A stretch of DNA of 64,000 nucleotides from Blastococcus sp. TF02-8 (GTDB lineage Bacteria > Actinomycetota > Actinomycetes > Mycobacteriales > Geodermatophilaceae): positions 310,001 to 374,000 of the forward strand of contig NZ_QOHK01000002.1 of NCBI RefSeq assembly GCF_003319175.1, in the 5' to 3' direction. The notes under the pieces were generated by a model, which worked only from the letters and a program-made list of their open reading frames with translations, was not told the DNA's origin and ran no database searches. Positions 33,541 through 42,248 of the stretch are shown piece after piece (the first letter of the stretch is position 1; every line of letters starts with the position of its first letter). The position numbers and the translations under genes were made by a program.

Positions 33541-33923
33541 TGCCGGCACCCATCCCGGCCGAGGAGTTGCGGGCCGCCGTCGACCCGGTGCGGGCCTGGC
33601 TCGCGGGGGAGGCCGAGCAGCCGCCGCGGGCGGTCGTCGGCGCCGCGGTGAGGACCAGCGCCCGCTGGCTGGCCCAGCAGGTCCCGGGCCGGTCCGTGGA
33701 GCTGCGGGTGCCGCCGCACGTCGCGGTGCAGTTCGTGGAGGGGCCGCGGCACACGCGGGGCACCCCGCCGAACGTGGTCGAGACCGACGCCGCCACCTGG
33801 CTGCGGCTGGCCACCGGGGCGCTCTCCTGGGCCGAGGCCGTCGCCACGGGTGTCGTCAGTGCCAGCGGCAACCGCGCCGACCTGAGCAGGCACCTCCCGC
33901 TGAGCCCCCTGAGACAGCACTGA
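33540..33923 (+). CDS. Sterol carrier family protein
   Basis: 127 residues. The central [40 protein letters not shown]... segment resembles the SCP2-like fold of the actinobacterial sterol-carrier family that often follows purL. The ATG overlaps the purL stop by one base, so it is translated with the purSQL operon. Why a lipid-binding-type fold is linked to purine synthesis is unclear; no ligand can be inferred. Confidence 0.72.
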   Translation: MPAPIPAEELRAAVDPVRAWLAGEAEQPPRAVVGAAVRTSARWLAQQVPGRSVELRVPPHVAVQFVEGPRHTRGTPPNVVETDAATWLRLATGALSWAEAVATGVVSASGNRADLSRHLPLSPLRQH

Positions 33924-33954
33924 GCCCCGCCCGCTGGGCAGCGGACGGGGCTCA
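33921..33954. terminator. Terminator after purSQL operon
   Basis: TGAGCCCCGCCCGCT pairs with AGCGGACGGGGCTCA with one mismatch, loop GGGC. The stem includes the stop codon of the SCP gene and lies before a convergent gene. Confidence 0.8.
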
Positions 33955-33971
33955 GTGGTGTGACGGGTGGA

Positions 33972-34106
33972 TCAGCCGCCGAAGAGCGTGCTGGCGGTCT
34001 TCACGGTCTGGTAGAGGCCGTAGACCAGGGGGACACCGACCAGGGCCCAGGCGAAGGCGATGAAGCCCACCGGGGTGTGCGTCGGCTGCTGGTTGGGAGA
34101 GCTCAT
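33972..34106 (-). CDS. MFS transporter small subunit-like peptide
   Basis: 44 residues with one TM helix (VGFIAFAWALVGVPLVYGLYQT). It matches in layout the small-subunit family encoded after OFA-type MFS transporters. The ATG overlaps the end of the OFA gene by 4 nt. Because that upstream gene has lost its N-terminal half here, this peptide may now be an orphan. Confidence 0.72.
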   Translation of the reverse strand: MSSPNQQPTHTPVGFIAFAWALVGVPLVYGLYQTVKTASTLFGG

Positions 34107-34957
34107 CGGACGGCGCTCGCTTCCTGGGTGGAGGGGACGGGGGAACCGGCCTTCGGCTCGTGCCACTTGGCGGCCACGGGCTTGACCAGCAGGTTGGCGA
34201 TGAAGCCGACGGCGAGCAGCCCGACCATGATGAACAGCGCGGGCCGGTAGTCGCCGGCGACCAGCTCACCCGGGGTGCCGCGGGTGTCGAGGACACCGTT
34301 GACGATCAGCGGGCCGGCCACACCGGCCGCCGCCCACGCGGTGAGCAGCCGGCCGTGGATCGCGCCGACCTGGTAGGTGCCGAAGAGGTCGCGCAGGTAG
34401 GCCGGGACGGTCGCGAAACCACCGCCGTAGAAGCTGATGATGATCGCGGCCAGGACGACGAAGACCCAGGTCGCGGTGCTGCCGACGGTGGCCAGCAGGA
34501 CGTAGAGGACCAGCCCGACGCCCAGGTAGACCATGTAGATCGGCTTGCGGCCGATGAAGTCCGACGTGGTCGACCACAGGAACCGGCCGCCCATGTTGAA
34601 CAGCGACAGCAGGCCGACGAAGCCGGCGGCGGAGGTCACGGCCACGGCGGACGCGGACCCGCGGAAGAAGTCCTGGATCATCGGGCTGGCCTGCTCGAGG
34701 ATGCCGATGCCGGCGGTCACGTTGCAGAACAGCACGATCCACAGCAGCCAGAACTGCGGGGTCTTGATGGCGTTGGCGGCCGAGACGCTCTCGGTCGTGA
34801 CGAGGGCCTTCTGCTTGATGCTCGCCGGGTCGAAGCCGGCGGGCTTCCAGTCGGCGGCGGGCACGCGGACCGGACGGCCACAACCGGGACGCGCCCTGTG
34901 ATCTGGGTCGCGATCGGGTGGCACGGTACGTCGTAGTCCGGAACTTGGCGCGCACAA
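34103..34957 (-). pseudogene. Truncated OFA (oxalate/formate antiporter) family MFS transporter
   Basis: Only the C-terminal half is present. Recognisable homology starts near 34870 (DWKPAGFDPASIKQ) and gives about six TM helices including FWLLWIVLFCNVTAGIGIL, GGRFLWSTTSDFIGRKP and the final helix VGLLAVGFIANLLV. OFA transporters have 12 helices and ~430-550 residues. The missing ~200 N-terminal residues do not occur in any frame upstream, where only ~170 bp separate it from the next gene. A GTG at 34864 could start a half-protein. A CRP-like motif lies just upstream. Most likely a deletion product. Confidence 0.75.
34897..34912. promoter_or_regulatory. Partial CRP/GlxR-like box
   Basis: TGTGATCTGGGTCGCG; the minus strand reads CGCGACCCAGATCACA, sharing the CCCAGATCAC core with the box at 22698. 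One half-site is perfect (TCACA), the other is degenerate (CGCGA). Confidence 0.4.
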
Positions 34958-35042
34958 CTCGCCAGCGTGAGCAAGCAGTGACTCGATGTGATGGAACCGT
35001 AGCGACCGGGCCGCCCGCGACCGTCGACCCTAGGCTCGGGAC

Positions 35043-36134
35043 ATGGCGTACGAGGTGCGGGGAGTCGTGTCCCGGGGCAAGGGGCAGCCGGTCGGAGTGG
35101 AGACGATCGTGGTGCCCGATCCCGGGCCGGGCGAGGCAGTCGTCGACGTGCAGGCCTGCGGGGTCTGCCACACCGACCTGCACTACCGCGAGGGCGGCAT
35201 CAACGACGCATTCCCCTTCCTCCTCGGCCACGAGGCGGCCGGCGTGGTGAGCGCCGTCGGCGAGGGCGTGACGAACGTGGCGGTCGGCGACTTCGTCGTC
35301 CTCAACTGGCGTGCGGTCTGCGGCCAGTGCCGGGCCTGCCTCAAGGGTGAGCCGCAGTACTGCTTCGACACGCACAACGCGGCGCAGAAGATGACCCTGA
35401 CCGACGGCACCGAGCTCACGCCCGCGCTGGGCATCGGCGCCTTCGCGGAGAAGACCCTCGTGCACTCCGGCCAGTGCACCAAGGTCGACCCGGCCGCACC
35501 GGCCACCGCTGCCGGCCTGCTCGGCTGCGGCGTGATGGCCGGCGTCGGCGCGGCGATCAACACCGGGGGCGTGCGGCGCGGCGAGAGCGTCGCCGTCTTC
35601 GGCTGCGGGGGAGTGGGGGACGCCGCCGTCGCGGGGGCGACGCTCGCCAGCGCCACCACGATCATCGCCGTCGACATCGACGACCGGAAGCTCGACTGGG
35701 CGAAGAGGTTCGGCGCCACCCACACGGTCAACTCCAAGGAGACCGACCCGGTCGAGGCGATCCGGGCGCTCACCGGCGGCCACGGCTGCGACGTCGCGAT
35801 CGACGCCGTCGGGCACCCGGCGGTCTTCGAGCAGGCCTTCTACGCGCGCGACCTCGCCGGCCGTGTGGTCATGGTGGGCGTCCCCACCCCGGACATGCAG
35901 ATCACCCTGCCGGCGATCGAGATCTTCGGCCGCGGCGGGGCGGTCAAGTCCTCCTGGTACGGCGACTGCCTGCCCAGCCGCGACTTCCCGATGCTGGTCG
36001 ACCTGTACCTGCAGGGCCGGTTCCCGCTCGATGAGTTCGTCAGCGAGACCATCGGTCTGGACGACGTCGAGGCGGCGTTCTCCAAGATGCACGCGGGCGA
36101 GGTCCTCCGCAGCGTCGTGGTGTTCGAGAAGTGA
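35043..36134 (+). CDS. S-(hydroxymethyl)mycothiol dehydrogenase-like zinc alcohol dehydrogenase
   Basis: 363 residues of the medium-chain Zn-dehydrogenase family. Catalytic zinc ligands are in [13 protein letters not shown] and GHEAAG; the structural zinc cysteines are in [15 protein letters not shown]; the NAD site is [15 protein letters not shown]. Sequence and the following MBL gene match the mycobacterial mscR pair (Rv2259-Rv2260), which oxidises the formaldehyde-mycothiol adduct. TAGGCT lies 6 nt before the ATG and there is no Shine-Dalgarno, so it is probably leaderless. Stop overlaps the next start by 4 nt. Confidence 0.88.
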   Translation: MAYEVRGVVSRGKGQPVGVETIVVPDPGPGEAVVDVQACGVCHTDLHYREGGINDAFPFLLGHEAAGVVSAVGEGVTNVAVGDFVVLNWRAVCGQCRACLKGEPQYCFDTHNAAQKMTLTDGTELTPALGIGAFAEKTLVHSGQCTKVDPAAPATAAGLLGCGVMAGVGAAINTGGVRRGESVAVFGCGGVGDAAVAGATLASATTIIAVDIDDRKLDWAKRFGATHTVNSKETDPVEAIRALTGGHGCDVAIDAVGHPAVFEQAFYARDLAGRVVMVGVPTPDMQITLPAIEIFGRGGAVKSSWYGDCLPSRDFPMLVDLYLQGRFPLDEFVSETIGLDDVEAAFSKMHAGEVLRSVVVFEK

Positions 36135-36742
36135 GCGCCCGCATCGACAAGGTCGTCGTACCCGGGGTCTTCTCCCTCGACGGGCAGGACTTCGACGTCG
36201 AGAACAACGTGTGGCTGGTGGGCGACGACGACGAGGTGCTCGTCATCGACGCCCCGCACGACGCCGCCCCGATCGTCGAGGCGGTCGGCGGGCGGAAGGT
36301 CACCGCGATCGTGCTCACCCACGGGCACAACGACCACATCACCGCCGCACCCGCCCTGCGGGAGGCCACCGGTGCGCCGATCTGGTTCCACGGCGCCGAC
36401 CGGATGCTCTGGGACATGACGCACCCGGACGTCGAGCCCGACCGCGAGCTGGCGGCAGGGCTGCGGTTCCGGGTCGCGGGCACCGGGCTCATCGCGTTGC
36501 ACACCCCCGGGCACTCGCCGGGCAGCACGTGCCTGCACTCCGCCGACCTGAACACCGTCTTCACCGGCGACACGCTGTTCTGCGGCGGGCCGGGCGCGAC
36601 CGGGCGCTCGTTCAGCGACCACCCGACGATCCTGAACTCGATCCGCTCGCAGCTGTTCAGCCTGCACGGCGACACGGTCGTGCGGACCGGACACGGCGAG
36701 GACACCACGATCGCCGCGGAGTTCCGGGGGCTGCAGGGTTAG
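36131..36742 (+). CDS. MBL-fold hydrolase paired with mycothiol-dependent dehydrogenase
   Basis: 203 residues of the metallo-beta-lactamase fold. The metal motif is [13 protein letters not shown] (the HxHxDH motif reads HGHNDH), with further ligands in HTPGHSPGS and FTGDTLF. Coupled by a 4-nt overlap to the mscR-like gene. The conserved pairing suggests it hydrolyses the thioester or formyl-mycothiol product of the dehydrogenase, which is inference. It ends in a 4-nt tail overlap with the DUF5701 gene. Confidence 0.88.
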   Translation: MSARIDKVVVPGVFSLDGQDFDVENNVWLVGDDDEVLVIDAPHDAAPIVEAVGGRKVTAIVLTHGHNDHITAAPALREATGAPIWFHGADRMLWDMTHPDVEPDRELAAGLRFRVAGTGLIALHTPGHSPGSTCLHSADLNTVFTGDTLFCGGPGATGRSFSDHPTILNSIRSQLFSLHGDTVVRTGHGEDTTIAAEFRGLQG

Positions 36743-37386
36743 ACGGCTGCCCGGGCGGTCGCGGAGGCGAAGCCGAGCCAGGTGTGCCGGTTGCCCGCCC
36801 AGCACCAGCCGACCTTGGGTGCACCGCGCCGCTCCCGGCCGTCCCGCCCGGTGCCGTTGCTGATCCACAGCGCCGGCGTGCGGGAGTCCAGGCGTCCGTC
36901 GCCCTTGCGCAGCCGGGACCCGATGGTCATGAAGCAGACGTTGCGGGCCAGGACGTCCGGGCACTGCAGGAGCCAGTGGATCCCCTCGGCCAGGGTCAGC
37001 GGTGTGCGGCCGGCCGCGGTGATCGCGGGGAGGGCCTCGTCGGGGCTCCAGTTCAGCATCTCGTCGCCGCGCTCCACGCCGCGCACCGCGTAGACGGGAG
37101 CGGCGGGCAGCTCGACCGCCTCGATCGGCTCGAACGCGTCGACGTCGGTCATGTCGGCGACGACGAAGCCGGGCTTCCCGCCCAGCTCCAGCAGCGGGGC
37201 CAGCGCGGATGCCGGCGCGCGGTCGGGGTGCACCACCAGCAGGGCGCCCGTGGGCAGGCGGTCCGCCGCCTCGCAGAGCCCGCGCGCCGTCAGGCCGGCG
37301 ATGCGGTGGGCGCCGAGGGCGATGAGCCGCTCGGCCTGGACGGCCGCCGGGGGGAGAGGGGTGGGCGCGGGAGCGGTGGACGTCAT
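36739..37386 (-). CDS. DUF5701 family protein, last gene of the ATP-grasp cassette
   Basis: 215 residues, soluble. The N-terminal PAAVQAERLIALGAHRIAGL helix and the C-terminal block PALWISNGTGRDGRERRGAP...WCWAGNRHTWLGFASATARA are recognisable as DUF5701, an uncharacterised actinobacterial family. It starts 76 bp after the ATP-grasp gene on the same strand. Whether it belongs to the RiPP-like cassette is not certain: it could be a fortuitous neighbour. No catalytic motif is evident. Confidence 0.72.
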   Translation of the reverse strand: MTSTAPAPTPLPPAAVQAERLIALGAHRIAGLTARGLCEAADRLPTGALLVVHPDRAPASALAPLLELGGKPGFVVADMTDVDAFEPIEAVELPAAPVYAVRGVERGDEMLNWSPDEALPAITAAGRTPLTLAEGIHWLLQCPDVLARNVCFMTIGSRLRKGDGRLDSRTPALWISNGTGRDGRERRGAPKVGWCWAGNRHTWLGFASATARAAV

Positions 37387-37462
37387 GGGCACAGGTGGAC
37401 CTCCGTGGCCGGGCGGGACCGACCGACAACGAGCGCCCGGGTCGACGCGTTCCCGGCCCCGG

Positions 37463-38449
37463 TCATGCCGGCACGGTTGACCGGGCCGACGCGGCACGAA
37501 GGAGGAAGCGAGCGAACGTCCGTCCCAGGGGCGCCCCGGTCAGGGCCTCGACGAAGAGGAACTGCCCCTGGGGGTTGACCTCCAGCCAGACGACCTCCCC
37601 GTCGTCGGTGACCTTCAGGTCGAAGACGCCCATCGTGAGGCCGAGCCGCTGCAGGCACTGCTGGAGCAGCGACTCGAGCGCGTCGTCGAGGCCGACGACG
37701 CGGATCCCGGTCCGGAGGTCGGCCCGCCAGTCGAGCAGAGGGCTGTCGATCTGCGCGCAGACGACGGTGTCGCCGAACACGTGCACACGCAGGTGCCGGG
37801 ATCCCGGCACCAGCTCCTGGTAGATGGTCGGGCAGGACATGATCGAGCCGTCGCTGAGCGAGCCGTCGACCGTGCCGGCCAGCAGACCGGCGCGGTGCGT
37901 GCCGCGCACCGGTTTGGCGATGACGCCCGCGCGCTGCTCGGCGATGAACGCCCGGACCTCCCCCGGGTCCTGGCTGACCAGGGTGGCCGGTATCCGGAGC
38001 CCGAGATCCCGCGCGACCGACAGCTGCACGAGCTTGTTCTCCGCCGCCCGCACGGCGTCGGGGTGATCGATCCACCGTCCCCGGAAGTCGGTCGCCAGCG
38101 CGCCGTGCAGCGCCGCGGACTGGTCGTTGTTGATCAGGTCCGCCGCGGGCGCGCCCTCCATGCCCCGCGTGGCCACCTGCGGGTAGTTGACCCGGCGCCA
38201 CCACAGCACGTCCAGCGCGCCGACGTCGATGCGCCGGGCTCCCGCGCGCACGGAGGCGCGGGGCGGGCCGTCCCCGCACCGCCACGTGAGCCCGGGGGTC
38301 GTCGACAGGGTGTCCGCCTCGATGATCTGCGGCGTCACCCCGTGCTCCAGGGCCAGGTGATGGGCGACCACGTGCGCGTGCAGGTCGTCCTTCACCGTCA
38401 CGATGCCGATCCGGGGCGACCGCCCCGCACCCTCCTCGCCGGTCAGCAC
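37463..38449 (-). CDS. Graspetide-type ATP-grasp peptide ligase (MvdC/MvdD-like)
   Basis: 328 residues. Family features in order: an N-terminal Rossmann-like RIGIVTVKDDLHAHVVAHHL, WWRR (83-86), ENKLVQLSVARDLGLRIPATL (136-156, the MvdD-type K-x-x-Q helix), ATP-site IAKPVRG (Lys179), IYQELVPGSRHLRVHVFGD (209-227) and the Mg site with GVFDLKVTDDGEVVWLEVNPQGQ (Glu290, Asn292). This layout is that of ligases that make side-chain ester or amide links in ribosomal peptides. The GTG at 38449 is the only usable start, 11 nt after the upstream precursor-like gene; its Shine-Dalgarno is poor, so coupling is likely. Confidence 0.85.
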   Translation of the reverse strand: MLTGEEGAGRSPRIGIVTVKDDLHAHVVAHHLALEHGVTPQIIEADTLSTTPGLTWRCGDGPPRASVRAGARRIDVGALDVLWWRRVNYPQVATRGMEGAPAADLINNDQSAALHGALATDFRGRWIDHPDAVRAAENKLVQLSVARDLGLRIPATLVSQDPGEVRAFIAEQRAGVIAKPVRGTHRAGLLAGTVDGSLSDGSIMSCPTIYQELVPGSRHLRVHVFGDTVVCAQIDSPLLDWRADLRTGIRVVGLDDALESLLQQCLQRLGLTMGVFDLKVTDDGEVVWLEVNPQGQFLFVEALTGAPLGRTFARFLLRAASARSTVPA

Positions 38450-38460
38450 GACGCGCGTGC

Positions 38461-38928
38461 TCAGATGGCGTCGCAGTAGTCGAAATCGCCGTCCGGCCGG
38501 TGGCACCAGCCGTAGGTCGGCGTCGCCGCCATGCGGGATGCGCGGGCGGCCTCGGAGGAGATGCCCACCATCTCCTGCATCGCCCGGTCCCAGTTCTCCA
38601 CCTGGTCGCTCGGCACCGGCGCGAAGTGCGTGGGGCGGTTCGCGAAGACCGTCGGCACGTCGCGGGAGACCGGGAGCTCGGTGTCCGACTCGCCGGCGAC
38701 GAGGTCGCAGTCGTCCCAGCCGTACGGGCCTCCGGTGACCGACCAGGAGCCGCTCTCCCCGGGCATCATCGTCGCGACGGGAAGACCGACGGTCCTGCGC
38801 ATCGTGTCCTCCCACAACCCGAGCAGCTCGGGCGCCACCGGCACGTACTTCTCGGGCCGGAACGTGAAGACGACGGGCTGCTCGATCGGCCGCCGCTCGT
38901 CGGTGAACTGTTCCTGGGAAACTGCCAC
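38461..38928 (-). CDS. Putative two-module graspetide precursor
   Basis: 155 residues from a GTG with CGGAGG 8 nt upstream. Two related halves align without gaps over 30 residues: 20-49 (VFTFRPEKYVPV...LWEDTMRRTVG) and 94-123 (VFANRPTHFAPV...NWDRAMQEMVG). Each is followed by a Ser/Thr-rich stretch and a YGW...CD segment (69-75 and 139-153), and the protein ends DFDYCDAI. Acceptor (Asp/Glu) and donor (Ser/Thr) residues are abundant in both tails. No signal peptide or known domain. Its position directly before an ATP-grasp ligase argues for a precursor with two leader-core units. The role is inferred, not shown. Confidence 0.65.
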   Translation of the reverse strand: MAVSQEQFTDERRPIEQPVVFTFRPEKYVPVAPELLGLWEDTMRRTVGLPVATMMPGESGSWSVTGGPYGWDDCDLVAGESDTELPVSRDVPTVFANRPTHFAPVPSDQVENWDRAMQEMVGISSEAARASRMAATPTYGWCHRPDGDFDYCDAI

Positions 38929-39131
38929 GGCACTCGCCTCCGAAGTGCGTGTTGTCGGATGAGGGTGCGCAGTGAACTCCCCGACCGGTGGGTTCCGGAA
39001 GCTCGATCGGCACGAGTTGTCCGCCTCGCGTCGTGCCGTCACGGCGGGTGTGCCGACACGACCGTGGGTGACGCGGCCCACTCTCCCGGCTCAGGACTGG
39101 GCAGGAGCGACCGCGCCGGTACCCTCGACCC

Positions 39132-40670
39132 GTGCCTCGCGGTGATGGACGGCTGACGCACGACCTCGACCCCCAGTCCCCCGGACCTCAGGACGCCTGT
39201 GGCGTCTTCGGTGTGTGGGCGCCGGGGGAGGAGGTCGCGAAGCTGACCTATTTCGGTCTGTACGCCCTCCAGCACCGTGGTCAGGAGGCGGCCGGGATCG
39301 CCGTGTCCGACGGCGCCTCGGTCGTGGTCTACAAGGACCTCGGGCTGGTCAGCCAGGTCTTCGACGAGGCGACCCTCGGCAGCCTGCGCGGTCACCTGGC
39401 CGTCGGCCACACCCGGTACTCCACGACCGGCGCCTCCACCTGGGAGAACGCGCAGCCGACGTTCCGCACCACGGAGGCCGGGACCGGGCTGGCGCTCTGC
39501 CACAACGGGAACCTGGTGAACACCGCCGAGCTGGCCAGCAAGGCCGCCGACGCCGGGGTGCGGGGCGCCTTCGCCGCGACCACCGACTCCGACCTCGTGA
39601 CCTCGCTGATCGCCTCGTACCAGGACCTCTCGGTGGAGGCGGCGGCGATGGAGGTGCTGCCGCAGCTGCGCGGCGCCTTCTCCATCACGTTCATGGACGA
39701 GGACACCCTGTACGCCGCCCGCGACCCGCAGGGCGTGCGCCCGCTGGTGCTGGGCCGGCTGGAGCGCGGCTGGGTCGTGGCCAGCGAGACGGCAGCGCTG
39801 GACATCGTCGGCGCCTCGGTGGTGCGGGAGGTCGAGCCCGGCGAGCTCATCGCCATCGACGAGAACGGCCTGCGCAGCCAGCACTTCGCGCCCGCCGAGC
39901 CCAAGGGCTGCGTCTTCGAGTACGTCTACCTCGCTCGTCCCGACACCACCATCTCCGGCCGCGGCGTGCACGCCGCGCGCGTGGAGATCGGGCGCCGGTT
40001 GGCCAAGGAGCACCCGGCCGACGCCGACCTGGTCATCCCGGTGCCGGAGTCGGGCACCCCGGCCGCCGTCGGGTACGCCGAGGCCAGCGGGATCCCCTAC
40101 GGCCTGGGCCTGGTCAAGAACTCCTACGTCGGCCGCACGTTCATCCAGCCGTCGCAGACGATCCGCCAGCTGGGCATCCGGCTGAAGCTCAACCCGCTGC
40201 GCGACGTCATCCGTGGCAAGCGCCTGGTCGTCGTCGACGACTCGATCGTGCGCGGCAACACCCAGCGGGCGCTGATCCGGATGCTGCGGGAGGCCGGCGC
40301 CCTCGAGGTGCACGTGCGGATCTCCTCGCCGCCGGTGAAGTGGCCGTGCTTCTACGGCATCGACTTCGCCAGCCGGGCCGAGCTGATCGCCAACGGCCTG
40401 GACATCGACGGCATCCGCGCCTCGATCAATGCCGACTCCCTGGCCTACGTCTCCGAGCAGGGGCTGATCGCGGCCACCGAGCAGCCGGTGAACCGGCTCT
40501 GCACCGCCTGCTTCACCGGCGAGTACCCGATCGACCTCGGCGCCCCGGAGGTGCTGGGCAAGCACGTCCTCGAGGGGATCGGTCAGCGGGCGGTCAGCGG
40601 CTGGACCGGCCAGCAGGCCGGCAGTGCCTCGGTGCCCGGTGGCGCGGAAGAGGCGCTGAGGCGGCCGTGA
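39132..40670 (+). CDS. purF: Amidophosphoribosyltransferase
   Basis: 512 residues. First step of purine synthesis. A ~22-residue propeptide precedes the nucleophile in DACGVFGVW. The glutaminase domain holds LQHRGQEAAGI and GHTRYSTTG; the PRPP site is VVVDDSIVRGNT. The C-terminal LCTACFTGEYP and other cysteines fit the Fe-S-containing Bacillus type. TACCCT lies 6 nt before the GTG, so it is probably leaderless. Overlaps purM by 4 nt. Confidence 0.98.
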   Translation: MPRGDGRLTHDLDPQSPGPQDACGVFGVWAPGEEVAKLTYFGLYALQHRGQEAAGIAVSDGASVVVYKDLGLVSQVFDEATLGSLRGHLAVGHTRYSTTGASTWENAQPTFRTTEAGTGLALCHNGNLVNTAELASKAADAGVRGAFAATTDSDLVTSLIASYQDLSVEAAAMEVLPQLRGAFSITFMDEDTLYAARDPQGVRPLVLGRLERGWVVASETAALDIVGASVVREVEPGELIAIDENGLRSQHFAPAEPKGCVFEYVYLARPDTTISGRGVHAARVEIGRRLAKEHPADADLVIPVPESGTPAAVGYAEASGIPYGLGLVKNSYVGRTFIQPSQTIRQLGIRLKLNPLRDVIRGKRLVVVDDSIVRGNTQRALIRMLREAGALEVHVRISSPPVKWPCFYGIDFASRAELIANGLDIDGIRASINADSLAYVSEQGLIAATEQPVNRLCTACFTGEYPIDLGAPEVLGKHVLEGIGQRAVSGWTGQQAGSASVPGGAEEALRRP

Positions 40671-41734
40671 GCGACCAGCAGTTCACCTACGCCGCGGCCG
40701 GCGTCGACATCGACGCCGGCGAGCGCGCCGTCACGCTGATGAAGGCCGCCGTCGAGCGGACGAACCGCCCCGAGGTCGTCGGGGGGCTCGGCGGGTTCGC
40801 CGGCCTGTTCGCCCTCGACGTGCAGAAGTACCGCAAGCCCCTGCTCGCCTCCTCCACCGACGGCGTCGGCACGAAGATCGCCCTGGCGCGTCTGCTGGAC
40901 CGGCACGACACCGTCGGCATCGACCTCGTCGCGATGGTCGTCGACGACCTGGTCGCCTGCGGCGCGGAGCCGCTGTTCCTCCAGGACTACGTCGCCTGCG
41001 GCAAGGTCGTGCCGGAGCGGATCGCTGCGATCGTCACCGGCATCGCCGCGGGCTGCACGCAGGCGGGCGCCGCGCTGGTGGGCGGTGAGACGGCCGAGCA
41101 CGGCGACCTCATGGACGCCGACGAGTACGACCTCGCCGCGACCGCCGTCGGCGTCGTCGAGGCAGACGCCGTCCTCGGGCCCGAGCGGGTCCGCGACGGC
41201 GACGTCGTGGTCGCGATGGCGTCCTCCGGCTTCCACTCCAACGGCTACTCGCTGGTCCGCCGGGTGGTCTCCGCCGCCGGGCTCGACCTGCACGCGACGC
41301 CGACCGGTCTGGACCGGCCGCTCGGCGAGGAGCTCCTGGAGCCCACGCGCATCTACGCCCGCGACTGCCTGGCGCTGGTCGAGGAGCTGGGCGTGGGCAC
41401 GGTCCACGCGTTCGCGCACATCACCGGCGGCGGGCTCGCGGGCAACACCGCCCGGGTCGTGCCCGAGGGCCTCCGGGCCGTCCTCGACCGGTCGACCTGG
41501 GCGCTGCCGGCTGCCGTCCGGCTGATGGAGGAGCACGGCGTGCCGCGCTCGGAGACGGAGCGCGCCTTCAACTGCGGCGTCGGCATGGTCGCCGCCGTCG
41601 CTCCGGAGCACGCCGACGACGCGGTCCGGCTGCTCACCGGCCGCGGAGTGCCGGCCTGGGTCGCCGGCACCGTGAGCACCCGCGGCGACGACGACGCCGC
41701 ACCGGCCGCGGAGCTCACCGGCACCTACCGCTGA
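40667..41734 (+). CDS. purM: AIR synthetase
   Basis: 355 residues. It closes the imidazole ring of FGAM to AIR. Motifs: STDGVGTKI, GIDLVAMVVDDLVACGAEPLF, GGETAEHGD and HITGGGLAGN. The GTG start lies within the purF stop (GTGA). The purF-purM pair followed by DUF3073 and a branched-chain amino-acid dehydrogenase is also the order known in Streptomyces. Confidence 0.98.
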   Translation: MSDQQFTYAAAGVDIDAGERAVTLMKAAVERTNRPEVVGGLGGFAGLFALDVQKYRKPLLASSTDGVGTKIALARLLDRHDTVGIDLVAMVVDDLVACGAEPLFLQDYVACGKVVPERIAAIVTGIAAGCTQAGAALVGGETAEHGDLMDADEYDLAATAVGVVEADAVLGPERVRDGDVVVAMASSGFHSNGYSLVRRVVSAAGLDLHATPTGLDRPLGEELLEPTRIYARDCLALVEELGVGTVHAFAHITGGGLAGNTARVVPEGLRAVLDRSTWALPAAVRLMEEHGVPRSETERAFNCGVGMVAAVAPEHADDAVRLLTGRGVPAWVAGTVSTRGDDDAAPAAELTGTYR

Positions 41735-41767
41735 GCCGCCCGCGCCGGGCGCCGGTGCGGACGCGAC

Positions 41768-41812
41768 CACGACACGACACCGCCACCCCGCGGGGAGCGG
41801 TGTCGTGTCGTG
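41768..41812. terminator. Bidirectional terminator after purM
   Basis: A perfect 16-bp stem CACGACACGACACCGC with its complement at 41797-41812; the 13-nt loop contains CCCCGCGGGG, itself self-complementary. Between convergent genes. Confidence 0.9.
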
Positions 41813-41838
41813 CGACGGATCAGGTCAGGGCACCGCGG

Positions 41839-42063
41839 TCAGCGGCTGGGAGCCCAGTCGTCGTCGGTGTCGTCGTCCGCCCAGCGGTCGGCGTAGGCGT
41901 CGTCGTCGTCCTCGTCGTCGTCCACCGCGCTGGGCGGCGCGGAGTACGACGACGGAGAACCCGCCAGCTCGCGCTGAAGCGCGGAGAGGTCGGTGTTCGG
42001 TGAGCTGTACTTGAGCTCACGGGCCACGCGTGTCTGCTTGGCCTTCGCTCGGCCGCGCCCCAT
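41839..42063 (-). CDS. DUF3073 family protein
   Basis: 74 residues. N-terminal MGRGRAKAKQTRVARELKYS is basic and diagnostic; the C-terminal half is a run of Asp residues with Trp (DRWADDDTDDDW). Small, charged, probably cytoplasmic, conserved next to purM across actinobacteria. Function unknown; the polar split could suit nucleic acid or ribosome binding, which is speculation. Confidence 0.9.
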   Translation of the reverse strand: MGRGRAKAKQTRVARELKYSSPNTDLSALQRELAGSPSSYSAPPSAVDDDEDDDDAYADRWADDDTDDDWAPSR

Positions 42064-42209
42064 CGGCTCGACCCCCTCGTTACCGGAGTGCGGCGGCCCA
42101 GCCCGCGGCTGGACGGCCCGCGTGGCGACCCCGACTGAGTGACTATGTCTTGAGCAACCTTACGACACGGATCGGCAACGGGCACACGTCCCTCCCCGAG
42201 GCGGGTCCA

Positions 42210-42229
42210 GGTCGCCCGTCCGAGCGACC
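42210..42229 (-). terminator. Possible short terminator after the Leu/Val dehydrogenase
   Basis: GGTCGC and GCGACC, 6-bp stem and 8-nt loop, 20 bp after the stop of the minus-strand dehydrogenase. Weak. Confidence 0.35.
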
Positions 42230-42248
42230 CCGGCCCTCCCCGGAGAGG

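Noticed and set aside
34103-34957. OFA gene as frameshifted rather than truncated
   Set aside because: Upstream sequence in all frames up to the next gene (~170 bp) is too short and lacks TM1-6 homology.
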